DNA from: 34-65-8 sp964516135
GTDB taxonomy: Bacteria > Pseudomonadota > Alphaproteobacteria > Sphingomonadales > Sphingomonadaceae
DNA length: 64,000 bases
NCBI GenBank assembly: GCA_964516135.1
Contig: CAZEWN010000003.1
Location: 62,001 to 126,000 of the forward strand
Reading direction: 5' to 3'
Shown here: positions 18,069 through 26,589 of the stretch, piece after piece
How the letters are laid out: every line of letters begins with the position of its first letter
Numbering within the stretch: position 1 is the first letter of the stretch
Notes under the pieces: generated by a model
Seen by the model: the letters and a program-made list of their open reading frames with translations, nothing else
Databases searched by the model: none
What the model was told of the DNA's origin: nothing
Position numbers and translations under genes: made by a program

Positions 18069-19217
18069 ATGCGTTTGTCGGAATGCCAGAACATCGCGGA
18101 TATCCGGCTGCTCGCGCGGCGGCGCCTGCCCTGGCCGGTGTTCGACTATATCGATGGTGCCGCCGACGATGAAACCACCGCCGCGCGCAACCGGGCTGCT
18201 TACGACCAGGTCGATCTCGTGCCCAACGTGCTGGCCGGGGTCGCAACGATCGACACCCATTGCTCAATCATGGGGCGCAAGAGCGCGCTTCCCCTTCTGC
18301 TCAGCCCGACCGCGCTCCAACGTGTGTTCCACTGGGAGGGTGAACGAGCGGTGGCGCGCGCGGCGGAAAAATTCGGCCTGTGGTTCGGGATCTCCAGCCT
18401 TGCCACTGTCAGCATCGAGGACATCGCTGAGCTCACCCGGGGGCCGAAGCTGTTCCAGCTTTACGTCCACAAGGACCGGGGACTCAATGCCGCGCTGATC
18501 GGGCGCTGCCAGGCCGCCCGGTTCGATGCGCTCGCGCTGACGGTTGACACCATCGTCTCGGGCAAGCGCGAGCGGTGCCAGCGCAGTGGCTTCGCCGCCC
18601 CGCCCCGCTTCACGCCCAGTGCCGTATGGTCGTATGCCACACGCCCCCGGTGGGCGTTGGACTATATCTTCCGCGAAAAATTTCGCCTGCCCAATCTCGA
18701 TACGCATGTCAGCGAGGGCACGGGCAAGCCGGTCAGCATCGCCGAGTATTTCAACACGATGCTCGACACCGCGATGGATTGGGACACCGCGGCCCGCATC
18801 CGGCAGGACTGGGGCGGCACCTTTTGCCTGAAGGGCGTGATGAGCGCCGCCGACGCGCGCCGCGCAGTAGAGATCGGGGCCGACGCGATCATGGTGTCGA
18901 ACCACGGCGGGCGCCAGCTCGATGGCAGCCGATCCCCCTTCGACCAGCTGGCCGAAATCGTCGACGCGGTCGGGGGCCAGGTCGAGATCATTTGCGATGG
19001 CGGCGTGCGGCGCGGTACGCATGTGCTGAAAGCGTTGGCGCAAGGCGCGACGGCGGCATCGGGAGGCCGGCTCTACCTCTACGCGCTGGCGGCGGCCGGC
19101 CAGCGTGGCGTCGAGCACGCGCTGGGATTGATCAGCGACGAGATCGCGCGCGGAATGCGGCTGATGGGCGTCACTTCGCCCGATCAGCTGACCCGTGACA
19201 TGCTGCGCCGACGGTGA
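18069..19217 (+). CDS. lldD: FMN-dependent alpha-hydroxy-acid dehydrogenase (L-lactate dehydrogenase-like)
   Basis: 382 residues, TIM-barrel FMN enzyme oxidising L-lactate or a related 2-hydroxy acid. FDYIDGAADDETTAARN near the N-terminus, the catalytic histidine in SNHGGRQLDGSRSP, and GGVRRGTHVLKALAQGA in the phosphate-binding region match the family from end to end. It could be LldD, which passes electrons to the respiratory chain, or a related mandelate or glycolate enzyme; the sequence alone does not settle this. It is divergent from blaI, with the operator dyads between them. The cyclophilin gene follows within a few bases on the same strand. Confidence 0.88.
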   Translation: MRLSECQNIADIRLLARRRLPWPVFDYIDGAADDETTAARNRAAYDQVDLVPNVLAGVATIDTHCSIMGRKSALPLLLSPTALQRVFHWEGERAVARAAEKFGLWFGISSLATVSIEDIAELTRGPKLFQLYVHKDRGLNAALIGRCQAARFDALALTVDTIVSGKRERCQRSGFAAPPRFTPSAVWSYATRPRWALDYIFREKFRLPNLDTHVSEGTGKPVSIAEYFNTMLDTAMDWDTAARIRQDWGGTFCLKGVMSAADARRAVEIGADAIMVSNHGGRQLDGSRSPFDQLAEIVDAVGGQVEIICDGGVRRGTHVLKALAQGATAASGGRLYLYALAAAGQRGVEHALGLISDEIARGMRLMGVTSPDQLTRDMLRRR

Positions 19218-19231
19218 TTAAACCGCGGGCG

Positions 19232-19855
19232 ATGATAAACCGAATCGTTGCCCCGCTCGCGCTTCTGATCTGCGCGCCGCTCGCCGCCCAAACAATGCAG
19301 GTCGCTGTCGACCCGGAAGTCGTCACTGTGGTGCTGGAAACGACCGCTGGCGAGATCACCGCCGAACTCGATGTCGAGCGCGCCCCGATCACTGCGGGCA
19401 ATTTCCTGCGCTACATCGACGAGGGGCGGCTCGACGGGACGGTGTTCTACCGCGCGATGCGGCTCGACTGGGGCGACCAGCCCAACGGCCTGATCCAGGG
19501 CGGTACCCAAGGGGATCCGGAGCGTGTGCTGCCTCCGATCGCGCACGAGCGAACGAGCGACACCGGGCTTTCTCATCTGCGCGGTGCGCTGTCGATGGCA
19601 CGTTACGACCCCGGCACGGCGACCGGCGACTTTTCGATCATGCTTCAGACCCAGCCCGGCATGGATGCCGATCCAGACAACGCCGACCCTGCCGTGCGCG
19701 ATGGCTATGCCGCGTTCGGTTATGTCGTTGCGGGCATGGATGTGGTCGAAGCGATCCACGCCGCACCGACCGATCCGGCCAGGGGCGAGGGCTGGATGAA
19801 GGGTCAGATGCTGGCCGAGCCGGTGAAGATCCTGCGCGCGCGGCGGGCGAACTAG
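19232..19855 (+). CDS. exported cyclophilin-type peptidyl-prolyl isomerase
   Basis: Cyclophilin domain (about residues 28-195) with VVLETTAGEITAELDVERAP, GTVFYRAM and LSMARYDPGTATGDFSIM. The start at 19232 opens a signal peptide ending in LAAQ, so the enzyme should act in the periplasm on folding of exported proteins. A GTG at 19214 is an alternative start that overlaps the dehydrogenase stop. Several residues of the classical active site differ (for example the FGY segment), so catalytic strength is uncertain. It converges on the HExxH lipoprotein gene with a four-base overlap. Confidence 0.87.
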   Translation: MINRIVAPLALLICAPLAAQTMQVAVDPEVVTVVLETTAGEITAELDVERAPITAGNFLRYIDEGRLDGTVFYRAMRLDWGDQPNGLIQGGTQGDPERVLPPIAHERTSDTGLSHLRGALSMARYDPGTATGDFSIMLQTQPGMDADPDNADPAVRDGYAAFGYVVAGMDVVEAIHAAPTDPARGEGWMKGQMLAEPVKILRARRAN

Positions 19856-20691
19856 CAGACCTCGGCGGTATTTGCCGGAACCGGCCCGGGCGGCACGCGC
19901 GCGGGGTGGCGATGGAAGGGATCGGCGGCGAGCTGGTGGCGTAGGCCATAGGCTTTCGCCAACACCGCCCCGAGGCGCGGATCATAGGCCTGCAAATCAG
20001 AATGGTTCAGGACACGGCGCCCGTCGAACACCGCCAGACGGTTGGAATTGAACCAGAACTGGGTGCCTTCGGCCCAGTATTCGTGCACCGTGGTGCTGGC
20101 GTATTCGTTCTTCCACAGTCCTTCGGCCAAAGCTGCCGCATAGGCTGCCTCGACTTCGGCATGGAGTGCCGGGTCGGCTTGCTGGATCGCAAACAGCACA
20201 TTGTGCGCGAACTCGTGGACGAAGATCGTCTCGCCAAAATAGCGGCCTGTGGGCAGGCCGAGCAGATCCTCCTCCGCGCCGACCATATTGCGCCCGCCGA
20301 TCCCGCGCGCCCGCGCGTTCCAATACTCGCGATCGGTCAGCGCGCCAATTCGCGTTTCGTAATGAATACGCTCGCACCGCGTCAGGCGCGGGTCGTCACG
20401 AGCCGGCCGCGTCCAGTGCGCATTCTCCGGCAAGTCGGTGATCGCTTCGTCCTCCGCGAGGATGGCGACGCGGTAGCCCTGCTGCGCCAGCACCGTGCCG
20501 AGCTCGGGCCGGTGGGCGAGCATCTGCTCGATCAGCGATCGGGCCGTTTCGATGGCGAGCGGGTCGACGCGGCTCGACGCAGCGATCGGGATGCCCATGG
20601 CGTCAGCATGCCGAGTATAGGTGTAACGCGCGCCGGAGGCGGTTGCACAGCCGATCAGTAGCGATGCGGCGAGCCCGGCGACCCACCGCAC
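19852..20691 (-). CDS. putative gluzincin-type metallopeptidase lipoprotein
   Basis: 279 residues from a GTG at 20691 that has TAAAGG upstream. The signal ends with a lipobox (IGCATA). FVHEFAHNVLF supplies HExxH and VHEYWAEGTQFWF, about 60 residues later, may give the third ligand. This spacing resembles the anthrax lethal factor/MtfA group of gluzincins, but I do not recognise a named family, and the peptidase call is inference from the motif. The gene lies directly downstream of sdhA (4 bases after its stop), in the place where sdhB is often found, and is probably on the sdh transcript. Confidence 0.65.
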   Translation of the reverse strand: MRWVAGLAASLLIGCATASGARYTYTRHADAMGIPIAASSRVDPLAIETARSLIEQMLAHRPELGTVLAQQGYRVAILAEDEAITDLPENAHWTRPARDDPRLTRCERIHYETRIGALTDREYWNARARGIGGRNMVGAEEDLLGLPTGRYFGETIFVHEFAHNVLFAIQQADPALHAEVEAAYAAALAEGLWKNEYASTTVHEYWAEGTQFWFNSNRLAVFDGRRVLNHSDLQAYDPRLGAVLAKAYGLRHQLAADPFHRHPARVPPGPVPANTAEVC

Positions 20692-20695
20692 GCCT

Positions 20696-22501
20696 TTAGT
20701 AGACCCGCTTCTTCGGCTTGATGTATTCGATGTCGTCGGTGAGCGTGTATTCGTGGACCGGACGGTAATCGATCCGCACCGAACCGCCGTTTCCACCCCA
20801 GCCTTCGAACCAGGCGGCGGTGTGCTTCATCCAGTTCGCGTCGTCGCGCTCCGGGAAATCCTCGTGCGCGTGCGCGCCGCGGCTTTCCTTGCGGTTTTCC
20901 GCGCTCGCCATCGTGACCACGGCCTGGGCCATCAGGTTGTCGAGTTCGAGCGTCTCGATCAGATCGCTGTTCCAGATCAGCGAACGGTCGGTGACGTGGA
21001 TGTCCGCCATCCGCTTGTTCACCTCGGCCAGCTTGGTGACGCCTTCGGAAAGCAGCGCACTGTCGCGAAACACGGCGGCGTGGCGGGTCATCGTCTTCTG
21101 CATGTCCGCGCGGATCGCCGCTGTGGGCGAGCCACCCTTGGCGTTGCGGAAGTGGTCGAGACGGCCGAGCGCCAGGTCGGCGCTGTCGCCCGGCAGTTCG
21201 TCGTGCGCGGTGCCCGGGCGGATCAGTTCCTTGAGCCGGTGCCCCGTCGCGCGGCCGAATACCACGAGGTCGATCAGCGAGTTGGAACCGAGACGGTTCG
21301 CGCCGTGGACCGACACGCATGCCGCCTCGCCCACCGCGAAGAGGCCGGGAACGACCGTTTCCGGATTACCGTCGGCATCAATGGTCATCACCTCGCCGTG
21401 GTAGTTACAGGGGATGCCGCCCATGTTGTAATGCACCGTTGGCGTAACCGGCAGCGGCTGGCGCGTCAGGTCGACACCGGCGAAGATCTTGCCGCTTTCG
21501 GTAATGCCCGGCAGGCGCTGGGCCAGCGTTTCGGCGGGAATGTGGTCGAGGTGGAGGTAGATATGGTCCTTCTCTGGCCCAACGCCGCGCCCCTCGCGCA
21601 TTTCCAGCGCCATCGAGCGTGATACAACATCGCGACTGGCGAGATCCTTGGCCGACGGTGCGTAGCGTTCCATGAACCGCTCGCCTTCGGAATTGGTGAG
21701 GTAGCCGCCCTCGCCCCGCGCCCCTTCGGTGATCAGCACGCCCGCGCCGTAAATGCCGGTCGGATGGAACTGGACGAATTCCATGTCCTGCAGCGGCAAT
21801 CCCGCGCGCAGCACCATGCCGCCGCCATCGCCGGTGCAGGTGTGCGCGCTGGTCGCGGTGAAATAGCACCGGCCATAGCCGCCCGTCGCCAGCACCACGG
21901 CATGTGCCTTGAACCGGTGGATCGTGCCATCGTCCATGCACATGGCCATCACGCCGACACACTTGCCGTTCTTCATGATCAGGTCGATCGCGAAGTATTC
22001 GATGAAGAAGTCGGCGTCGTACTTCAGGCTCTGCTGGTAGAGCGCGTGGAGCATCGCGTGGCCGGTGCGGTCGGCCGCGGCGGCCGTGCGCTGGACCGGG
22101 GGGCCTTCGCCCATGTTCTGCATGTGCCCGCCGAACGGGCGCTGGTAGATCGTGCCATCTTCGTTGCGGCTGAAGGGAACACCGGCGTGCTCAAGCTCGT
22201 AAACGGCCTGCGGCGCCTCGCGCACCATGTATTCGATCGCGTCCTGGTCGCCGAGCCAGTCGGAACCCTTCACCGTGTCGAACATGTGCCACGACCAGTG
22301 ATCGGGGCTGTTGTTGCCGAGCGATGCGGCGATCCCGCCCTGCGCTGCGACAGTGTGCGAACGGGTCGGGAAAACCTTGGTCACGCACGCGGTCTTGAGG
22401 CCCGCCTCGGCCGCGCCCATCGTCGCGCGCAGGCCCGAACCGCCCGCGCCCACAACCACCACATCGTACGTATGGTCTATAATCTTGTAGGCAGCAGTCA
22501 T
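20696..22501 (-). CDS. sdhA: succinate dehydrogenase flavoprotein subunit
   Basis: 601 residues. The FAD-binding dinucleotide fold VVVGAGGSGLRATMG is followed by SHTVAAQGGI, where the histidine carries covalent FAD, and by the active-site region YGRCYF and HPTGIYG. LxxNSLxDLVVFG and the RxxSRGAHAHEDFPERDD tail are typical. It oxidises succinate to fumarate at the inner membrane face as part of complex II. The start at 22501 overlaps sdhD by four bases; longer readings are antisense-like extension through sdhD. Confidence 0.97.
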   Translation of the reverse strand: MTAAYKIIDHTYDVVVVGAGGSGLRATMGAAEAGLKTACVTKVFPTRSHTVAAQGGIAASLGNNSPDHWSWHMFDTVKGSDWLGDQDAIEYMVREAPQAVYELEHAGVPFSRNEDGTIYQRPFGGHMQNMGEGPPVQRTAAAADRTGHAMLHALYQQSLKYDADFFIEYFAIDLIMKNGKCVGVMAMCMDDGTIHRFKAHAVVLATGGYGRCYFTATSAHTCTGDGGGMVLRAGLPLQDMEFVQFHPTGIYGAGVLITEGARGEGGYLTNSEGERFMERYAPSAKDLASRDVVSRSMALEMREGRGVGPEKDHIYLHLDHIPAETLAQRLPGITESGKIFAGVDLTRQPLPVTPTVHYNMGGIPCNYHGEVMTIDADGNPETVVPGLFAVGEAACVSVHGANRLGSNSLIDLVVFGRATGHRLKELIRPGTAHDELPGDSADLALGRLDHFRNAKGGSPTAAIRADMQKTMTRHAAVFRDSALLSEGVTKLAEVNKRMADIHVTDRSLIWNSDLIETLELDNLMAQAVVTMASAENRKESRGAHAHEDFPERDDANWMKHTAAWFEGWGGNGGSVRIDYRPVHEYTLTDDIEYIKPKKRVY

Positions 22502-22887
22502 GCGGAGGCTCCGACGAGAGCGAGGCGGGCGACGCAGAACAGGCCGAAGCCCGCGCCGCCGATAGTGGCGAGATTGAGCGCAGCGATCGCCGCGAACTTG
22601 CTGCCAGCTTGGTGGACGTAATCCTCGATCAGCACCTGCAAGCCCAGCCGCGCATGCCAGAACACGCTGACGATAAGCAGCGCCATCGCGGTGGCCGCCA
22701 GCGGCTGCGACAGGTATTCGCTGACGGTCGCATGGCTCAGGTCCGGCAGGATGATGAAGCTGGTGATCAGCCACAGCATCAGCACCAGGTTGCCGATCGC
22801 GGTGAAGCGTTGCAGCAGCCAATGATGCGCTCCGTGATGCGCCGAGCCGAGCCCGCGCACCTTCCCGATCGAGGTTCCGTTACCCAT
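22498..22887 (-). CDS. sdhD: succinate dehydrogenase membrane anchor subunit
   Basis: 129-residue membrane protein with three transmembrane helices. HHWLLQRFTAIGNLVLMLW and FWHARLGLQVLIEDYVH (the HARLGLQ haem-ligand helix and the following DY) identify SdhD. With SdhC it anchors complex II and forms the quinone and haem b sites. It sits between sdhC and sdhA, overlapping sdhA by four bases. Confidence 0.93.
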   Translation of the reverse strand: MGNGTSIGKVRGLGSAHHGAHHWLLQRFTAIGNLVLMLWLITSFIILPDLSHATVSEYLSQPLAATAMALLIVSVFWHARLGLQVLIEDYVHQAGSKFAAIAALNLATIGGAGFGLFCVARLALVGASA

Positions 22888-22899
22888 TGTCGATAGTCC

Positions 22900-23280
22900 T
22901 CAGCGAAGCAGGATCGCGGCCCAGAACGCCGCCGTCAGCACCACGGCGATGATCGGGCTTGCGATCGACCAGGTCTTGTTGATGCCGAGTTCGTAGCCCG
23001 CGCCGATATCCAGCACGAAGTGACGCAGGCCCGACGTCATGTGATTGAAGAACGCCCACGACAGGCCGACCAGCACGACATAGCCGATCGGCGTTGTCAT
23101 CCAGTCGGTAAACGTGGCGTAATATTCCGGACCGCTCGCCAGCGCGCCCAGCCACCACAGCAGCACGAACAGGCCGACCAGCGCCATCCCATCACCGGTC
23201 ACCCGATGAAGGATCGAAACCAGCATGTGCGGGCCCCATTTCCAGATGCTGAGATGCGGTGAAAGCGGTCTTCCGGCCAT
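22900..23280 (-). CDS. sdhC: succinate dehydrogenase cytochrome b556 subunit
   Basis: 126 residues. RPLSPHLSIWKWGPHMLVSILHRVTG is the SdhC signature (segment quoted in two parts: RPLSPHLSIWKWG, then SILHRVTG), and FNHMTSGLRHFVLDIG contains the haem-ligand histidine. Three transmembrane helices are visible. The ATG at 23280 is preferred because the longer frame upstream lacks family similarity. It is the first gene of the sdhCDA operon and is divergent from an SDR gene 110 bases away. Confidence 0.93.
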   Translation of the reverse strand: MAGRPLSPHLSIWKWGPHMLVSILHRVTGDGMALVGLFVLLWWLGALASGPEYYATFTDWMTTPIGYVVLVGLSWAFFNHMTSGLRHFVLDIGAGYELGINKTWSIASPIIAVVLTAAFWAAILLR

Positions 23281-23390
23281 GAATCGTGTTTCCGATTGCC
23301 CCGTTTGCGTGCCTCCCCTTAGCGTAATGTCGGGGTGAGGCAAGCGACGCGGCCTCGACTTCGGTTGCAAAGTTTCGGATAGCGATTGCC

Positions 23391-24116
23391 ATGACAACAA
23401 TCCTCGTCACCGGATCGAGCCGGGGTATCGGCGCGGCGATCCGCACACGCCTGAAGGCGCGCGGCGCGCACGTGATCGGGCATGCCAGCGCTGCCCACGA
23501 TCCCGCCACGATCGGCGCCGACCTGGCCGATCCGCTTGCACCGCAGGCGCTATGGCAGCAGGCGCTGGAAACGGCTGGCGGTGCGATCGACGTGCTGGTC
23601 AACAATGCCGGGCTGTTCGATGCGAACCCGCTCGACGGGTCGGACGTCGAATGGCTCGACCGCTGGGAAGATACCCTGCGGATCAACCTTACGTCCGCGG
23701 CACAGCTTAGCCGCTTTGCCGTACGCCACTGGCAGGAACGCGGTGCCAATGGAGAAAAGGGGGGCGGGCGCATCATCCACATCGCCAGCCGCGCCGGGCA
23801 TCGTGGCGACAGCCCCGCGCACTGGCATTATGCCGCCGCCAAGGGCGGAATGCTGGCCATGCACAAGACCATCGCGCGGCAATATGCGGCACAGGGCATC
23901 CTCAGTTATGCGATCACGCCGGGCTTCACCGACACGGCGATGGCGGGGGATTATCTGGCGAGCCGCGGCGGGCCGGGCCTGCTTTCGGATATTCCGCTCG
24001 GCCGCGTGGCGACACCGGACGAGATCGCGACCATTGCGGTGTTCTGTGCGCTCGACGCCCCGCCCAGCCTGACCGGCGCGACACTTGATGCCAATGGAGC
24101 AAGTTATGTTCGGTAA
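23391..24116 (+). CDS. short-chain dehydrogenase/reductase
   Basis: 241-residue SDR oxidoreductase with the cofactor loop TGSSRGIGAAI, NNAGLF and the catalytic HWHYAAAKGG (Tyr and Lys three residues apart). The substrate is not identifiable; closest in style are 3-oxoacyl-ACP reductase-like enzymes. It starts a rightward chain of four overlapping genes. Its last four codons overlap the start of the metallo-beta-lactamase gene. Confidence 0.88.
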   Translation: MTTILVTGSSRGIGAAIRTRLKARGAHVIGHASAAHDPATIGADLADPLAPQALWQQALETAGGAIDVLVNNAGLFDANPLDGSDVEWLDRWEDTLRINLTSAAQLSRFAVRHWQERGANGEKGGGRIIHIASRAGHRGDSPAHWHYAAAKGGMLAMHKTIARQYAAQGILSYAITPGFTDTAMAGDYLASRGGPGLLSDIPLGRVATPDEIATIAVFCALDAPPSLTGATLDANGASYVR

Positions 24117-25020
24117 TCTGGTGCGCCTGCTGCCCATCACAATGTTGTTGGCAGGCTGCGTGAAGGCTGCTGAGCCGGTTTCGCTCGTGCCCGATCAGAA
24201 CCGCGCGCAGTGGGCCGCGACTTGCAAGGACTGGGACGAATGGGACAAGCCCGCCCCGCCCTATCGCATCCACGGACAGACCTATTACGTCGGCACCTGC
24301 GGGATTACCGCGCTGCTGATCGTCGGACCGGACGGGCTGGTGCTGATCGACACGGGCACGCTGCCCGGATCGCGCGTGGTCGAGGCAAACGTCGCGCGCC
24401 TCGGCTTCACCCTGGACGAGGTTAAGGCGCTGCTGGTCAGCCATGAGCATTTCGACCATGTCGGCGGACTTGCGCGGGTTCAGGCCGCGAGCGGCGCGAC
24501 GGTCTACACGGGGCAAGGCGCGGTGAACGTGCTGCGCACCGGCCGCGACGATCCGCGCGATCCCCAGGCCGGGCTGCACGAACCGATGGCGCCGGTGACG
24601 GGCGAAATCCACGCGGTCGGCGATAGCGAAGCGGTGGAAGCCGCCGGGCTGCGTATCACCGGCATCGCCACCTCGGGCCATACGATCGGGGCGATGAGCT
24701 GGCGCTGGGAAAGCTGCGAAAACGGGCAATGCCAGACGGTGGTCTATGCCGACAGCCTCAGCCCGGTCAGCGCCGACGAATATCGCTTCACCGGCAACCC
24801 CGAATACGTGGCAATGTTTCGCGCGGGCATCGCCCGGTTGGCCGCGACGCAATGCGACATCCTGCTGACCCCTCACCCATCCGCGAGCGACATGCGCGCG
24901 AAGGCAGCTGGCGAAGCATCCTGGGTCGATGCCGGGGCATGCGGCGCCTATGCGGCCCGCGCCAGCAAGCGGCTCGACGACCGCCTCGCCGCCGAAGCGA
25001 AAGCGGCCAATGGCCAGTAG
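24106..25020 (+). CDS. subclass B3 metallo-beta-lactamase, lipoprotein
   Basis: 304 residues. A signal with lipobox LAGC suggests a lipid-anchored periplasmic protein. The zinc ligands of subclass B3 are all present: HEHFDH at 113-118 (H116, H118, D120, H121 in standard numbering), TSGHTIG with H192 (H196), and LTPHPSA with H257 (H263). The serine in ADSLSPV occupies the S221 position. It should hydrolyse penicillins, cephalosporins and carbapenems, and resembles the chromosomal B3 enzymes of erythrobacters. The ATG is preceded by GGAG. It overlaps the SDR gene by 11 bases and prmA by 11 bases, so it is part of a translationally coupled housekeeping chain rather than a mobile cassette. Confidence 0.9.
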   Translation: MFGNLVRLLPITMLLAGCVKAAEPVSLVPDQNRAQWAATCKDWDEWDKPAPPYRIHGQTYYVGTCGITALLIVGPDGLVLIDTGTLPGSRVVEANVARLGFTLDEVKALLVSHEHFDHVGGLARVQAASGATVYTGQGAVNVLRTGRDDPRDPQAGLHEPMAPVTGEIHAVGDSEAVEAAGLRITGIATSGHTIGAMSWRWESCENGQCQTVVYADSLSPVSADEYRFTGNPEYVAMFRAGIARLAATQCDILLTPHPSASDMRAKAAGEASWVDAGACGAYAARASKRLDDRLAAEAKAANGQ

Positions 25021-25921
25021 CTGGAAACTCACCGCCTTCGCGCCCAAGCCGATCATCCAGGCCGCGCTGGTGGCACAGGAGGATGCGGTCGACTGGGATC
25101 ACGATGCCGTGCTGACCGGGTTCGAACTGGCCGACGACCAGCCGGACGACTGGCGGCTCGACGCTTATTTCCCGCGCAAGCCGACGCGGGCCGACCGGGC
25201 GATGGTCGCGGCGCTCTTCGCCGATGGCGCGCCCGACCTGGGCGTGGAGGAAATGCCCGATGCGGACTGGCTCACGATGAGCCAGCAGGGCGTTGAGCCG
25301 ATCCGGGCGGGCCGGTTCCATGTCCATACCCCCGATTTCCCGCCGAGCGATGAACCGGGCGTGCGATCGTTCGCCATCCCGGCGAGCCAGGCGTTCGGCA
25401 CCGGGCACCATGCCACCACCGCCGGTTGCCTCGCGATGCTGACCGCAATGAAGCAGCGCGGCGTCGTGGTACGTAATTTGGCCGACATTGGCACCGGGAC
25501 GGGCCTGCTTGCCTTTGCCGCGCTCGACCTGTGGCCGCGCGCCTTTGCCACGGCGAGCGATATCGACGCGGTGTGCGCGGGGGTCGTCGCCGACAACGCG
25601 GAAATGAACGGTGTCACGCTGGGCGGTCGACCGGGCGAGGTTGCGATGGTGATCGCCGATGGGATGTCTCATCCGCTGCTGGCGTCGCGCGGCCCGTATG
25701 ATCTGCTCATCGCCAACATCCTGTCAGGCCCGTTGATCGAACTCACCCCCGCCTTTGCCCGCGCGGTGGTGCCGGGCGGTAGCGTGTTGTTGGCAGGCCT
25801 GCTGGAAACACAGGAGCGCGCCGTGCGCGCCGCTTATCGCCGCGCAGGCTTCCGCATTGCCGAACGCGTGGTCAATGGCGACTGGTCGATCCTGTGGCTC
25901 CGGCGGCGGCACGCGCGCTGA
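25010..25921 (+). CDS. prmA: ribosomal protein L11 methyltransferase
   Basis: 303 residues from the ATG inside the end of the metallo-beta-lactamase gene. The C-terminal methyltransferase domain shows GTGHHATTAGCL, the SAM loop DIGTGTGLLAFAA, and the NPP-like motif in LLIANILSGPLIEL, a PrmA hallmark. It trimethylates L11 in the cytoplasm. The N-terminal substrate-binding domain is short but complete. A longer in-frame reading upstream is antisense-free but runs inside the lactamase gene and is rejected. Confidence 0.9.
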   Translation: MASSWKLTAFAPKPIIQAALVAQEDAVDWDHDAVLTGFELADDQPDDWRLDAYFPRKPTRADRAMVAALFADGAPDLGVEEMPDADWLTMSQQGVEPIRAGRFHVHTPDFPPSDEPGVRSFAIPASQAFGTGHHATTAGCLAMLTAMKQRGVVVRNLADIGTGTGLLAFAALDLWPRAFATASDIDAVCAGVVADNAEMNGVTLGGRPGEVAMVIADGMSHPLLASRGPYDLLIANILSGPLIELTPAFARAVVPGGSVLLAGLLETQERAVRAAYRRAGFRIAERVVNGDWSILWLRRRHAR

Positions 25922-26568
25922 AAATCGCGCGCGCTGCAGGCGCCTGGCTGGCGCTGGCGATCGGGCTGTTCATGCTGGCGGGCTGGCTCGGGTCGTCGAT
26001 CCCGCGCAACGCAAGCTGGCGCGAACCGGCGCGCGGGGTAGAGATCATGCTCGAAACCAACGGCGTCCACACCGCAATCGTCATGCCGCTTGCCACACGG
26101 TACAAGGACTGGCGCGGCGACTTTCCCGCCGCCGATCTCGCTGCGCCCGCGCGGCCCTATACGCATGTTTCGGTTAGCTGGGGCGAGCGGGCGGTATTCC
26201 TCGACACGCCAACCTGGGCAGACCTACGACCGGGTGACGCACTGCGCGCCGCAATCGGGAGCCGGGGCCTGCTCCATGTCGCGCACTACGTTCGCCCCGC
26301 GCCCGGCCCCAACCACCGCGTGCTGCGCCTGCGTCCCGATGAGTACCGCCGCCTGGTCCGCCAGATCGAGGCGCAAGTCGTGGCTCCCGAGCGGCGCGAA
26401 GTCCTGCCGGGATACGACGATTGGGACGTCTTCTATGCCGCGCCGGGCACCTATCACCTCGGCAACACCTGCAACCAGTGGACCAGCGACCGGCTGGCGG
26501 CGGCGGGCGTGCGGACCGGGTGGTGGACCCCGTTCGCGGGCGGCGTGATGAAGTGGGCGGAGCGCTAG
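25894..26568 (+). CDS. TIGR02117/DUF2459 family protein
   Basis: 224 residues from a GTG that overlaps prmA by 28 bases. One N-terminal hydrophobic helix (about 15-35) is followed by a conserved domain with NGVHTAIVMP, SWGERAVFLDTPTW and TYHLGNTCNQWTSD, which I recognise as the TIGR02117 family, first noted near urease genes in some bacteria. No function is established for it. The cysteine and histidine in the last motif suggest a catalytic or binding site of the NlpC/P60-like type, but that is inference. It ends a chain of four overlapping genes. Confidence 0.75.
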   Translation: MAPAAARALKIARAAGAWLALAIGLFMLAGWLGSSIPRNASWREPARGVEIMLETNGVHTAIVMPLATRYKDWRGDFPAADLAAPARPYTHVSVSWGERAVFLDTPTWADLRPGDALRAAIGSRGLLHVAHYVRPAPGPNHRVLRLRPDEYRRLVRQIEAQVVAPERREVLPGYDDWDVFYAAPGTYHLGNTCNQWTSDRLAAAGVRTGWWTPFAGGVMKWAER

Positions 26569-26589
26569 ACGAACCGGAGGCGCGGCTCC

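Noticed and set aside
20696..22822. Extended SdhA of 708 residues
   Set aside because: The extra N-terminal part runs through sdhD in another frame. The family start is at 22501 with a four-base overlap.
24788..25672. Long antisense open frame opposite the lactamase and prmA genes
   Set aside because: It is a by-product of high GC codon use, has no start site signals and no family character.
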